Shown: one piece after another, positions 17,120 through 25,216 of the stretch
Layout of the letters: each line of letters begins with the position of its first letter
How positions within the stretch are numbered: the stretch's first letter is position 1
Assembly (NCBI GenBank): GCA_034180345.1
Contig: JAXFOQ010000002.1
Coordinates: 1-57,832, forward strand
Source of the DNA: RGIG5681 sp034180345
Lineage (GTDB): Bacteria; Bacillota_I; Bacilli_A; Erysipelotrichales; Erysipelotrichaceae
Direction of reading: 5' to 3'
Length of the DNA stretch: 57,832 nucleotides
Notes under the pieces: model-generated
What the model saw: the letters and a program-made list of their open reading frames with translations, nothing else
The model's database searches: none
Told to the model about the DNA's origin: nothing
Program-made: the position numbers and the translations under genes

Positions 17120-19597
17120 ATGGAAGAATTTAATCACGGTAAAATTGAACAAGTTAATATTTCACAAGAAATGCGTGATAGTTTTCTTGACTATTCAATG
17201 AGTGTAATCGTTTCAAGAGCGTTGCCTGATGTTAAGGATGGCTTAAAACCTGTTCATCGCCGCATTATCTATTCAATGCTTGATCTTGGAATGACACCAG
17301 ATAAACCACATCGCAAATCTGCGCGTATTGTTGGTGATGTAATTGCTAAGTACCACCCACACGGTGATACAGCAGTGTATGATTCAATGGTTAGAATGGC
17401 TCAGGACTTCAGTTATCGTTATCCACTTGTTGATGGTCATGGAAACTTCGGTTCCATTGATGGTGATGGGGCTGCAGCGATGCGTTATACCGAAGCGCGT
17501 ATGTCTAAAATATCATTGGAACTTGTAAGAGATTTATATAAAGAAACTATTGATTGGACAGATAACTATGATGGTGAATTAAAAGAACCGTCAGTATTAC
17601 CATGCAAGATACCGAATTTATTGGTAAATGGTTCAATGGGTATTGCGGTTGGTATGGCAACAAACATTCCTCCACATAATCTTACTGAAGCCATTGATGC
17701 AACAATTGCGATTATGGAAAATCCTGAAATAACAGTAGTTGAATTAATGGATCAATATATCAGTGGGCCTGATTTTCCAACAGGTGCTTATATTTTAGGT
17801 CGCAGTGGAATAAAACAGGCATACGAAACCGGTAGAGGCTCGGTGATAATTCGCTCTAAAGCTGATATTGAAGATCGCGATAATGGCAAAAAACGAATTG
17901 TTATTAAAGAACTTCCTTATCAAGTTAATAAATCATCACTGGTTGAAAAGATTGCTGCATTGGTAAGAGATAAACAGGTTGAAGGTATAACTTCATTAAA
18001 TGATGAATCAAACCGTGATGGTATTAAAATTGTAATTGATGTTAAAAAAGATGCTCAAGCTGAAGTTATTTTAAATCAATTATATCGTTTAACACCACTT
18101 CAAACTTCTTTTGGCGTAAATTCCATTGTTTTAGTTGGTAAAACTCCAAGACAAGTTACATTGAAAGAATTATTGAAATTATATGCAAATCATCAAATCG
18201 ATGTTGTTAGAAGAGCAACGATGTTTGATTTAGATAAAGCTTTAAAGCGTGCTCATATTGTTGAAGGACTAAAAATTGCTATTGATCATATTGATGCCAT
18301 TATTGCCTTAATCAGAAATTCTAAAGATCCAAGTGAAGCTATTGAAGGTTTAGTAGAAAAATTTGGTTTAGATGAAATTCAAGCAAAGGCGATTATGGAT
18401 ATGCAATTTAAACGCTTGACAGGACTTGAGCGTGATAAGATTTTGTTTGAATTAGAAAGTCTATTAAAGACTATTGAAGATTTAAGGGACATTTTAAATC
18501 ACGAAGAAAGAATTATCGCCATTGTCAAAGATGATCTATTGATGGTTAAGGAGAAGTATGGTGATAAACGCCGAACAGAAATTATTGATGGTGGCTTAGA
18601 TGTGGAGGATGAAGATTTAATTCCTGTTGAGGATGTGATTATTTCTAAAACAACAAACAATTACATTAAACGCATACCTATTGATACTTATAAGACTCAA
18701 AACAGAGGTGGTAGAGGTATTAAAGGAATGAGTGTTAATAACGACGATGTGATTGATGAATTTATCAGTATGTCTACTCATGATCACTTATTATTATTTA
18801 GTAATTTTGGTAAGGTTTATCGTATTAAGGGTTACAAGATACCTGAGGCTACAAGAATTTCAAAGGGTATTCCAATTGTTAATATTATTCCACTGGATAA
18901 AGGGGAAATGATAAATTCCATGGTTCCATATAAATCAAACGACGATGAAAACGATGTTAAATATTTATTCTTTGTTACAAAAAACGGTTTATGTAAGCGT
19001 ACAGCCATTGAAGAATTTGAATCTATCAGACAAAATGGTAAAATTGCGATTGTTTTAAAAGACGATGATGAGTTGGTTGGAGTAAAGGCTACATCAGGAA
19101 ATTCAGAAATTATTATCGGTGCCAGCAATGGTAAAGCGGTAAGATTTAATGAAAGCGATGTTAGAGTTACTGGTAGAAATAGCAGTGGTGTCTGCGGTAT
19201 GAATATTGAAAAAACTGATCATATTGTTGGAATTGCCAGTGACAGTAATGGTAATGAAATTTTGGTAGTATCTGAAAACGGTTATGGTAAACGCTCAAAA
19301 CTTGAAGATTACCGTATGACTAAGCGTGGTGCTAAGGGTGTTAAAACAATTAATATTAATGAAAAAAATGGACCACTTGTCAGTCTGAAGGCGGTTAATG
19401 GTGATGAAGACTGTATGATTATGACCAACGATGGTATTATCATCAGAATTAATGTTGATAAAATCGGTGTTTATGGCAGAGTTAGTCAGGGTGTAAGATT
19501 GATAAAACCAAATGAAAACTGCGTGGTATCAACAGTTGCGATTGTCGAACACGAAGAAGAGGTTGATGAAGCTGAAACAGTTGATAAATCTGAGTAA
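17120..19597 (+). CDS. gyrA: DNA gyrase subunit A
   Basis: 825 residues. N-terminal breakage-reunion domain with the active-site tyrosine in AAMRYTEARM, and the quinolone-resistance region PHGDTAVYDSMVRM, which has Thr and Asp at the positions of E. coli Ser83 and Asp87. The C-terminal half has beta-pinwheel repeats including the GyrA-box-type QNRGGRGIKGM, which marks gyrase rather than topoisomerase IV. An acidic tail follows. TTAGGAGGTAATTGAAATG gives a strong start. Together with GyrB it relaxes and supercoils the chromosome. Whether the Thr alters drug sensitivity cannot be judged from sequence alone. Confidence 0.97.
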   Translation: MEEFNHGKIEQVNISQEMRDSFLDYSMSVIVSRALPDVKDGLKPVHRRIIYSMLDLGMTPDKPHRKSARIVGDVIAKYHPHGDTAVYDSMVRMAQDFSYRYPLVDGHGNFGSIDGDGAAAMRYTEARMSKISLELVRDLYKETIDWTDNYDGELKEPSVLPCKIPNLLVNGSMGIAVGMATNIPPHNLTEAIDATIAIMENPEITVVELMDQYISGPDFPTGAYILGRSGIKQAYETGRGSVIIRSKADIEDRDNGKKRIVIKELPYQVNKSSLVEKIAALVRDKQVEGITSLNDESNRDGIKIVIDVKKDAQAEVILNQLYRLTPLQTSFGVNSIVLVGKTPRQVTLKELLKLYANHQIDVVRRATMFDLDKALKRAHIVEGLKIAIDHIDAIIALIRNSKDPSEAIEGLVEKFGLDEIQAKAIMDMQFKRLTGLERDKILFELESLLKTIEDLRDILNHEERIIAIVKDDLLMVKEKYGDKRRTEIIDGGLDVEDEDLIPVEDVIISKTTNNYIKRIPIDTYKTQNRGGRGIKGMSVNNDDVIDEFISMSTHDHLLLFSNFGKVYRIKGYKIPEATRISKGIPIVNIIPLDKGEMINSMVPYKSNDDENDVKYLFFVTKNGLCKRTAIEEFESIRQNGKIAIVLKDDDELVGVKATSGNSEIIIGASNGKAVRFNESDVRVTGRNSSGVCGMNIEKTDHIVGIASDSNGNEILVVSENGYGKRSKLEDYRMTKRGAKGVKTININEKNGPLVSLKAVNGDEDCMIMTNDGIIIRINVDKIGVYGRVSQGVRLIKPNENCVVSTVAIVEHEEEVDEAETVDKSE

Positions 19598-19604
19598 AAA
19601 TGTT

Positions 19605-19800
19605 TTAATATTAAAGAACGAAAGAAGACTAAGTAATTAAAACTTATTTTAAGAAACGCAATGGTTGATGTGAATTGTGATTAAGTTTAATGAAATCTAC
19701 CTTCTAGTGAAATTAATGTTTTCCGTATAACTGCGTTAAAGTTTAAAGTAATAAATTAAGGTGGTACCGCGATTATTCGCCCTTAGTATCACCTTTTGTT
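19605..19800 (+). ncRNA. T-box riboswitch, serine-specific, upstream of serS
   Basis: The conserved T-box AAGGTGGTACCGCG is at 19758-19771, and the terminator/antiterminator arms lie at 19758-19797, ending CACCTTTTGTT. In the upstream stem I region, GAAG and CTTC pair around an internal loop that contains TCT (19696-19698) followed by A. UCU is a serine codon in the position expected for the specifier, matching the serS gene downstream. Uncharged tRNA-Ser would stabilise the antiterminator and turn serS on. Confidence 0.9.
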
Positions 19801-19815
19801 ATATTTGGAGGAATT

Positions 19816-21102
19816 ATGATTGATATTAAATTGATTAGAGAAAACCCAGAAATTGTTAAAGACAATATTCGCAAGAAATTTCAAGATGATAAGTTAGCTT
19901 TGGTTGATGAGGTTAAAAAATTAGATGAAGATTACCGTAATTTAAGAGTAGAAGTAGATGAGTTAAGAGCTAAAAGAAATAGTGGTGCTAAAGAGATTGG
20001 AAAACTATTAAAAAATGGTTTAAAAGAAGAGGCTGAACAACTTAAACAAAGTCTTGCCACCATGGGAAGTCAAATCGAAGAACTTGAAGCAACAGAAAAG
20101 AAATTAGAAGTTGAAATTCGCAATATTATGTTTACTATTCCTAATATTATTGATAAGTCGGTACCAATCGGCAAAGATGATAGTGAAAATGTTGAGGTTG
20201 AGCGGTTCGGTGAAATTAAAGAAAAGAATTTTGAAATACCTTATCATACAGATATTATGAATAATTTTAATGGTATTGATATTGATAGTGCCAGAAAAAC
20301 TAGTGGTCAAGGTTTTTATTATTTAATGGGTGATATTGCAAGATTACACAGCGCTATCTTGGCATATGCTCGTGATTTTATGATTAATAAAGGTTTTAAC
20401 TACCATATTCCACCATTTATGATTAGATCTGATGTTGTTACAGGAGTAATGAGTTTTGCGGAAATGGAAAATATGATGTATAAAATTGAAGTTGAAGATT
20501 TATACTTAATTGGAACTTCAGAACATTCAATGATCGGAAAATACATTGATACAATTACCCCTGATATTAAAATGCCATTGACATTAACATCATATAGTCC
20601 TTGTTTTAGAAAAGAAGTAGGGGCACACGGAATCGAAGAACGTGGAGTTTATCGTATTCATCAATTTGAAAAACAGGAGATGGTCGTTATTTGTAAACCT
20701 GACGATTCAATGAATTGGTATGAAAAAATGTGGCGATATTCAGTGGAATTATTTTTAAGTTTAGGAATCCCTGTTAGACAATTAGAATGTTGTAGTGGTG
20801 ATTTAGCTGATTTAAAGATTAAATCTTGTGATATTGAAGCTTGGTCGCCAAGACAACAAAAATATTTTGAAGTTTGCAGTTGTTCTAATTTAGGAGATGC
20901 TCAAGCACGAAGACTACAAATCAGACTACAAGGAGAAGACGGTAAGAAATATTTTGCCCATACCTTAAATAATACTGTTGTCGCGCCACCAAGAATGTTG
21001 ATTGCATTTTTAGAAAATAATCTTAATGAAGATGGTTCTTTAGATATTCCGGTAGCATTAAGACCGTATATGGGTGGACAAGATAAAATTTTAAAGAAGT
21101 AG
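19816..21102 (+). CDS. serS: seryl-tRNA synthetase
   Basis: 428 residues, normal for bacterial SerRS. N-terminal coiled-coil arm (about 30-110, VDELRAKRNSGAKEI...), then a class II catalytic core with motif 2 CFRKEVGAHG and motif 3 PRMLIAFLE. It charges tRNA-Ser (and tRNA-Sec where present). TTTGGAGGAATTATG gives the start. The gene is controlled by the T-box immediately upstream and ends in a terminator overlapping the stop codon, so it is probably a single-gene unit. Confidence 0.97.
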   Translation: MIDIKLIRENPEIVKDNIRKKFQDDKLALVDEVKKLDEDYRNLRVEVDELRAKRNSGAKEIGKLLKNGLKEEAEQLKQSLATMGSQIEELEATEKKLEVEIRNIMFTIPNIIDKSVPIGKDDSENVEVERFGEIKEKNFEIPYHTDIMNNFNGIDIDSARKTSGQGFYYLMGDIARLHSAILAYARDFMINKGFNYHIPPFMIRSDVVTGVMSFAEMENMMYKIEVEDLYLIGTSEHSMIGKYIDTITPDIKMPLTLTSYSPCFRKEVGAHGIEERGVYRIHQFEKQEMVVICKPDDSMNWYEKMWRYSVELFLSLGIPVRQLECCSGDLADLKIKSCDIEAWSPRQQKYFEVCSCSNLGDAQARRLQIRLQGEDGKKYFAHTLNNTVVAPPRMLIAFLENNLNEDGSLDIPVALRPYMGGQDKILKK

Positions 21103-21117
21103 TAAAATACTTCTTTT
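21093..21117 (+). terminator. terminator overlapping the end of serS
   Basis: AAAGAAGTA (21093-21101) pairs with TACTTCTTT (21108-21116), followed by TGTTT. The 5' arm includes the last serS codons. The first parS site begins directly at its end. Confidence 0.7.
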
Positions 21118-21132
21118 GTTTCACGTGAAACA
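21117..21132. promoter_or_regulatory. parS: parS chromosome-partition site
   Basis: TGTTTCACGTGAAACA is a perfect 16-bp palindrome and a full match to the bacterial parS consensus TGTTNCACGTGAAACA bound by ParB/Spo0J. It lies about 10 kb from oriC, as expected. No parA/parB gene is in this window. Confidence 0.92.
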
Positions 21133-21141
21133 AGATTAAAA

Positions 21142-21157
21142 TGTTTCATGTGAAACA
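21142..21157. promoter_or_regulatory. second parS-like site, one base off consensus
   Basis: TGTTTCATGTGAAACA differs from the first site by a single central base (C to T), which breaks the perfect symmetry. It begins nine bases after the first site. Translated, it gives the spurious N-terminus MFHVKH that is often seen when parS lies ahead of a gene. Confidence 0.75.
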
Positions 21158-21170
21158 TTTAGGAGGAACA

Positions 21171-21833
21171 ATGATTAAAGGAGTAATATTCGATTTCAAT
21201 GGGACTTTATTTTTTGATAGTTGGATTCATAAAAAGATATGGCTAAAAATATTGAGTGAGGTTATTGGTCAACCACCAACACCAGAGATGATGGATGTTG
21301 TGAATGGACAAGTTAATTTTCAAATGATTAAAAGTTTTAATAAATATCGCAAAATTCCACTTAGTGATGATGAAATAAATCGTTATTCTGAGAAGAAGGA
21401 AGCTATTTATCGTAATTATGTATTGGAACACAATTTAAACAAATTGGAAGCTGGTGCTTTAGAATTATTTGAATATTTAAAGGAAAATAATATTTCTATG
21501 GTTCTTTGCAGCGCTTCAATTAAAGAAAATATTGACTTCTTTTTTAATTCTTTCGGTTTAAAAGACTACTTTATTCCTGAACAAAGTGTTTATGATGATG
21601 GAAGTTATCATAATAAGGTAGCGATGTATAAAAAAGCCTGTGAAAATATCGGTATAGATATAAAAGACGCTTTGATTTTTGAAGATAGTAAATTTGGAGT
21701 AAAGTGGGCAATTGAAGCGGGTTGTAAAAATATTGTTTTATTGAAATCAAGTCAAAGTAATTTAAAATTTCCAGAAATAATTCAAGAAATTAATAATTTT
21801 ACTGAGTTTAACTATGATATTTTAAAAAAATAG
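21171..21833 (+). CDS. HAD-superfamily phosphatase, beta-phosphoglucomutase-like subgroup
   Basis: 220 residues. The HAD motifs are in order: FDFNGTLF near the N-terminus (here Asn replaces the usual middle Leu in FDLDGTL, i.e. the second Asp of DxD is Asn), motif II LCSAS, motif III lysine, and motif IV IFEDSKFGVKWAIEAG. The cap domain is helical (about residues 20-85). Loss of the second Asp would normally weaken phosphatase activity, so a phosphotransferase or altered role is possible. AGGAGG lies three bases before the ATG at 21171; the longer frame starting at 21141 simply reads through the parS-like site. Confidence 0.75.
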   Translation: MIKGVIFDFNGTLFFDSWIHKKIWLKILSEVIGQPPTPEMMDVVNGQVNFQMIKSFNKYRKIPLSDDEINRYSEKKEAIYRNYVLEHNLNKLEAGALELFEYLKENNISMVLCSASIKENIDFFFNSFGLKDYFIPEQSVYDDGSYHNKVAMYKKACENIGIDIKDALIFEDSKFGVKWAIEAGCKNIVLLKSSQSNLKFPEIIQEINNFTEFNYDILKK

Positions 21834-21846
21834 GTTAAAATAATAT

Positions 21847-21921
21847 AGGTACAACAGATATGTTCTAATTTGGTCAGGTCAGGAATGAAGCAGCCATACG
21901 AACCTCTATCTGTGTGTACCT
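21847..21921 (+). ncRNA. ffs: signal recognition particle RNA (small, 4.5S type)
   Basis: The invariant SRP domain IV sequence GGTCAGGTC...GGAATGAAGCAGCC is at about 21872-21894. The ends pair: AGGTACA with TGTACCT and ACAGATA with TATCTGT, with one bulge. This gives a single hairpin of about 75 bases, so it is the short form without an Alu domain. A run of T follows at 21921-21925. It binds Ffh to target membrane proteins. Location beside tadA and dnaX is the usual Bacillota arrangement. Confidence 0.95.
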
Positions 21922-21930
21922 TTTTAAATT

Positions 21931-22854
21931 ATGAGAAGCACATTAGTATATATAAAACATAATAAGCAAATATTGATGCTTAATCGAAACAAAAAAATAA
22001 ATGACATTAATTTTGGAAAATGGATTGGTGTTGGTGGCAAGTGTGAAAAACGCGAAAAAGTTATTGATTGTATGTTGCGTGAGGTTAAAGAAGAAACCGG
22101 ACTACAAGTTGATAGCTACAAATATTTAGGAAAGTTAAATTTTAATTATGACGATATTTATGAGGAAATATATTTATATGTTGTGGATGAATATCATGGA
22201 AAAATAATTGATGATTGTCCTGAAGGTGAACTGGTGTTTGTTGATGAGAGAGATCTTATGAGTTTACCTTTGTGGGAAGGTGATAAATTTTTTTTGCCTT
22301 TGGTGATTGATGAGGTTTATTTTGGTGAAATGCAATTAATATATCAAAACAATATATTGATAAAGGTAATTAATAACGACTATTATATATATAATATACA
22401 TACTGAAATGATTAATAAAACGATACGATTATCAATGGAATCCGCCTTGAATAATGAGGTACCTGTTGCAGCAATCATTACTCACAAACATAAAATTATT
22501 GCTGAAGCATTAAATACTAAAGAAGAAAATAATAATTCCTTACAACATGCTGAAATTAATGCCATCAATAAGGCTTTGGTGGTATTAAATGATAAATATT
22601 TATCAGATTGTATTATGTATGTTAATTTAGAACCTTGTTTAATGTGTTCTGGAGCAATAATTCAATCAAGAATTAAAGAAATACATTATTTAGTTGATGA
22701 TCAAAAAGGTGGTTTTTTGAAGTCAAATTTAGATTTGGAACTTCATAAAGGAGTTCATCATAAGATAAAAATTATTAAAGAAAACGATGTTGATAATAAA
22801 GCTAAAAATATTATTAAAGCATTTTTCAGAAGTAAGAGAAATAACGCGAAATAA
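21931..22854 (+). CDS. tadA: fusion of Nudix hydrolase and tRNA adenosine deaminase TadA
   Basis: 307 residues, two domains. Residues 1-135: a Nudix hydrolase with a perfect Nudix box (GX5EX7REUXEEXGU) at about 36-58, of the MutT/8-oxo-dGTPase type. Residues 155-300: a TadA-type cytidine/adenosine deaminase with the zinc ligands in HAE (207-209) and PCLMC (235-239). TadA normally converts the wobble adenosine of tRNA-Arg(ACG) to inosine and stands alone. The frame is continuous with no internal stop. The start follows the SRP RNA terminator by a few bases without an obvious ribosome site. The last codons and stop overlap the terminal repeat of the adjacent IS element, which has altered the C-terminus. 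Confidence 0.9.
   Translation: MRSTLVYIKHNKQILMLNRNKKINDINFGKWIGVGGKCEKREKVIDCMLREVKEETGLQVDSYKYLGKLNFNYDDIYEEIYLYVVDEYHGKIIDDCPEGELVFVDERDLMSLPLWEGDKFFLPLVIDEVYFGEMQLIYQNNILIKVINNDYYIYNIHTEMINKTIRLSMESALNNEVPVAAIITHKHKIIAEALNTKEENNNSLQHAEINAINKALVVLNDKYLSDCIMYVNLEPCLMCSGAIIQSRIKEIHYLVDDQKGGFLKSNLDLELHKGVHHKIKIIKENDVDNKAKNIIKAFFRSKRNNAK
22829..22844 (+). repeat. 16-bp direct repeat flanking the insertion, left copy
   Basis: GAAGTAAGAGAAATAA occurs here at the 3' end of tadA and again at 25217-25232 just before the dnaX promoter. It brackets the complete foreign segment and looks like a duplicated piece of the ancestral tadA end. Confidence 0.7.
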
Positions 22855-22936
22855 AATAGTAACTTCCAGTTTCTAATGAAGTACACTAAAAGCTAGGACT
22901 TATTTCCATTTTATAATTTAAAGTGGAAATAAGTTT
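22846..22936 (+). repeat. 91-bp direct repeat, copy A (left IS end)
   Basis: This 91-base sequence (from GCGAAATAAAATAG to GGAAATAAGTTT) is repeated without any difference I can see at 25115-25205. It is the left terminus of the IS30-like element including its inverted repeat and internal hairpin. Confidence 0.9.
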
Positions 22937-23023
22937 AAAATTGTTTACCTTTTTATGACTATTTAACCATGTCAAAAACAATAGCTTATTTCCGTTTAGT
23001 GTTCTCGCTATTTCTTTTATGTT

Positions 23024-23899
23024 TTATTTAATTCGGGTTAGCTTATCTAAAATTTCTTTTCCGTATACACCAACAAAAGCTTCCTCTGGTGTATAACCAC
23101 TTAATGAAGGAATCTTTTGTTGATTAATAAAGCTCATAACATTATTCATATTCTCTTATTAAGTGCGATTTTTAATTGATTGTTTCTTTGGGAAGAATTT
23201 ACGCAATTGTTTATTCATGTTTTCTACCGATCCTTTTTGGTTGAATTTAAAGGCATCATAGTAATAAATATGTGTTCTAATTTCCTTTGTTTGTGGATCT
23301 TCTTAGATTCCTTTTGTATTTGAAAAAAAGAATCCCTATCTGTTAATATAGCAGGGAATAATTGCTTAAAGGCTTCAATACCAATTGCTTCTTGAATCAT
23401 ATCAAATACTTCGACAACCTTATGACTATTAGGTCTTTGAATAACCAATAATAAGACGAAATATAAATTTGGGAATAATAATGTTAAGATGGATTTACTA
23501 TCTGTTACAATAGAGCCAAGGAAGTCCGTTTGTACTATAAAGGTATTCGGGTGGCTTTGTATAAATGCCAGATAGTCTATGAAAGTACGATTACTGCGAT
23601 CTATTTTATTATTTTCACGGTATTCGTACTTTTTATTTAATTTCTTTCTCTTTTTATAAGTAGTGGCATAAGGTAAGTCAATTTTTGAGGTTGTTAGGAT
23701 ACCTCAATGTTTTTTACAAATAGGATCTTTTATATTTCTAGCAGCTTCTTTAGATACAAAACGATTTCTTTTTAGCTCCTTAGAAATACTCGTTGGATCA
23801 CATCCTAGTAGTTCAGCTATTTTAACAGCAGTTGCTTTCTGGGTTGTGGTTTGATTATTGGAAATCTTTCTATGTTCAAAGTTTTTTATAATAAAATAA
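23024..23899 (-). pseudogene. IS30-family transposase, multiply interrupted
   Basis: Reading the minus strand in adjusted frames recovers an IS30-type protein: an N-terminal helix-turn-helix (AELLGCDPTSISKELKRNRF), then QTDFLG, LTDRDS and SVENMNKQLRKFFP, which carry the two Asp and the Glu of the DDE centre, and a C-terminal TPEEAFVGVYGKEIL. It is broken by an in-frame TGA at 23704-23706, a frameshift in a homopolymer near 23322, a stop shortly after, and two more stops before the C-terminal part. It cannot encode an active transposase. The start is uncertain. Confidence 0.88.
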
Positions 23900-24037
23900 C
23901 CCCTTCTAGCGAGAACCCCAATTTGAATATATGATATTTCTAAGACTAATTTCCAGTCATAACTTGAAACTGGAAGTTACTATTTTATTTGGCGTTACGA
24001 TATCAAATGTATTGCTATTCGCAATCAAAAGTGATAT

Positions 24038-24046
24038 AATCTAAAG
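24038..24046 (+). promoter_or_regulatory. promoter of the toxin-antitoxin pair
   Basis: A perfect extended -10 of the TGATATAAT form lies about 20 bases ahead of the antitoxin start. A short inverted repeat (ATTGC-N5-GCAAT, 24012-24026) just upstream could be an autoregulatory operator for the antitoxin. Confidence 0.6.
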
Positions 24047-24064
24047 CGAAAGGAAGTGATATAT

Positions 24065-24370
24065 ATGGCAAGAACATCAAATATTTATGTAAGAGTAGAA
24101 CCTAATATTAAAGAACAGGCGGAAGTGGTACTTGAAAAACTTGGAATACCAATGTCAAATGCTGTATCTATCTTTTTAAGACAGGTTATAATGCAAAATG
24201 GTTTGCCTTTTGAAGTTAAAATTCCTAATACGAAACCTATTTCTTTATCAAATTTATCAGAAGAAGAATTTAATATGGAAATATTAAAAGCTCATAATGA
24301 TTTTGAGAATGGAAGAACATATAGTTTTGAAGAAGTAGAAAATGAGTTAAAAAAAGAGTTCGGGAGATGA
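24065..24370 (+). CDS. RelB/DinJ-family antitoxin
   Basis: 101 residues. The N-terminal ribbon-helix-helix region (SNIYVRVEPNIKEQAEVVLEKLGIPMSNAVSIFL) is the RelB/DinJ DNA-binding fold, followed by the conserved NGLPFEVKIPN and an acidic C-terminal toxin-binding tail. It should neutralise the downstream toxin and repress the operon. Start: the ATG at 24065 is spaced well from AAAGGAAG; the upstream GTG at 24056 is too close. The stop overlaps the toxin start (ATGA). It sits between the IS30-like element and a topoisomerase fragment, so it is probably imported. Confidence 0.85.
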   Translation: MARTSNIYVRVEPNIKEQAEVVLEKLGIPMSNAVSIFLRQVIMQNGLPFEVKIPNTKPISLSNLSEEEFNMEILKAHNDFENGRTYSFEEVENELKKEFGR

Positions 24371-24702
24371 AATATAAGATAATATTTTCTGAAAATGCTA
24401 AAAGAGATTTAATAAGTATTGTAAGATATATTTCAGATGAATTATTAGAATCTAATATTGCTGAAAAGTTATCATATAGAATATTAAAAGTGATTAAATC
24501 TCTTGATAAATTTCCAAATAGGTATAGATTATGTGATTATCAAGAATGGAAGGAGAAAGGACTTAGAGTTTTACCTGCTGAGAACTATCTTGTATTTTAC
24601 ATTCCTGAAGAGCCGAACCAAATTGTAAAAATATACCGCATTATCTACGGGAAAAGAGATATAGAAAACCAATTAAAAGATAGAGTTACATTTGAGGAAT
24701 AA
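24367..24702 (+). CDS. RelE/ParE-superfamily toxin
   Basis: 111 residues with the RelE/ParE fold: two N-terminal helices (AKRDLISIVRYISDELLES) and C-terminal strands LRVLPAENYLVFYIPEE and VKIYRIIYGKRDIE. Toxins of this group are either ribosome-dependent mRNA endonucleases or gyrase inhibitors; sequence alone does not settle which. The four-base ATGA overlap with the antitoxin gene couples translation. Full length and apparently intact. Confidence 0.85.
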   Translation: MKYKIIFSENAKRDLISIVRYISDELLESNIAEKLSYRILKVIKSLDKFPNRYRLCDYQEWKEKGLRVLPAENYLVFYIPEEPNQIVKIYRIIYGKRDIENQLKDRVTFEE

Positions 24703-24788
24703 GTGTAAGATTTTCCAGACGGTGTTTGGGAAATAGTGCAATGCCAGTTGCACAAATATAAAAAATAAACTATGTAGACATAACTAAG

Positions 24789-24818
24789 AGAAGTGGAATA
24801 TTACTCCACTTCTTTTTT
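24789..24818 (+). terminator. terminator of the toxin-antitoxin operon
   Basis: GAAGTGGA (24790-24797) and TCCACTTC (24805-24812) form an 8-bp stem with a 7-base loop, followed by TTTTTT. Confidence 0.85.
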
Positions 24819-24830
24819 ATTGCAACGAAA

Positions 24831-25100
24831 GAAGCTTGGCGCTCGGCATCAAGGGCAGAGATTATTGAAAACTTAATATTTAAGGGATTTGTAGAAAGAG
24901 ATAAGAAAAATCTTATAGCCACCCATAAAGGAATTAGCCTTGTAACGATTGTGGCTGATAGCTTTAAGTCGTCAGAAACCTCCGCAAAGCGAGAAATGAA
25001 ACTATCGGAGATTGCAAGCGATAAACCTTCAAAGGAAGAATTGTTGAAAGGTATTGAAATGGAAATAAAGGAAGCTATTTTGAAATATAGAGGTAATTAG
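24831..25100 (+). pseudogene. C-terminal fragment of a type IA topoisomerase (TopB-like)
   Basis: An open frame of 89 codons ending in TAG at 25098-25100 reads SRAEIIENLIFKGFVERDKK, then ATHKGISLVTIVADSFKS and a Lys/Glu-rich C-terminus. This matches the end of topoisomerase III-like enzymes carried by conjugative elements. There is no start codon in place and the catalytic part is absent, so it is a remnant. It suggests that an integrative or conjugative element once contributed DNA here. Confidence 0.65.
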
Positions 25101-25114
25101 CCACTAATTTCAGT

Positions 25115-25205
25115 GCGAAATAAAATAGTAACTTCCAGTTTCTAATGAAGTACACTAAAAGCTAGGACTTATTTCCATTTTATAATTTAAAGTGGAAATA
25201 AGTTT
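25115..25205 (+). mobile_element. solo left end of the IS30-like element (91-bp repeat, copy B)
   Basis: Identical to 22846-22936, in the same orientation, and truncated after 91 bases. It carries the terminal inverted repeat and a hairpin: ACTTATTTCCA (25167-25177) with TGGAAATAAGT (25193-25203), followed by TTTTT. That hairpin should stop transcripts entering dnaX from the insertion. Confidence 0.85.
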
Positions 25206-25216
25206 TTAATTTTGAT

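Larger units (their letters stand above)
22843..23996 (-). mobile_element. decayed IS30-like insertion sequence
   Basis: A 1.15-kb element with 25-bp perfect terminal inverted repeats: AAATAAAATAGTAACTTCCAG... at 22849-22873 and its reverse complement at 23966-23990. The match extends outward by TAACGC with one mismatch, to about 22843 and 23996. Between them is a broken IS30-type transposase on the minus strand. The left end overlaps the 3' end of tadA. A hairpin inside the left end (22898-22908 with 22924-22934) may terminate tadA transcription. Confidence 0.85.

Noticed and set aside
21141..21170. N-terminal MFHVKH extension of the HAD phosphatase
   Set aside because: It is the translation of the parS-like palindrome. 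The AGGAGG just before the ATG at 21171 marks the true start.
23224..23448. 74-codon ORF on the minus strand as an independent gene
   Set aside because: Its sequence is an internal fragment of the IS30-type transposase, then out of frame. It is part of the pseudogene.
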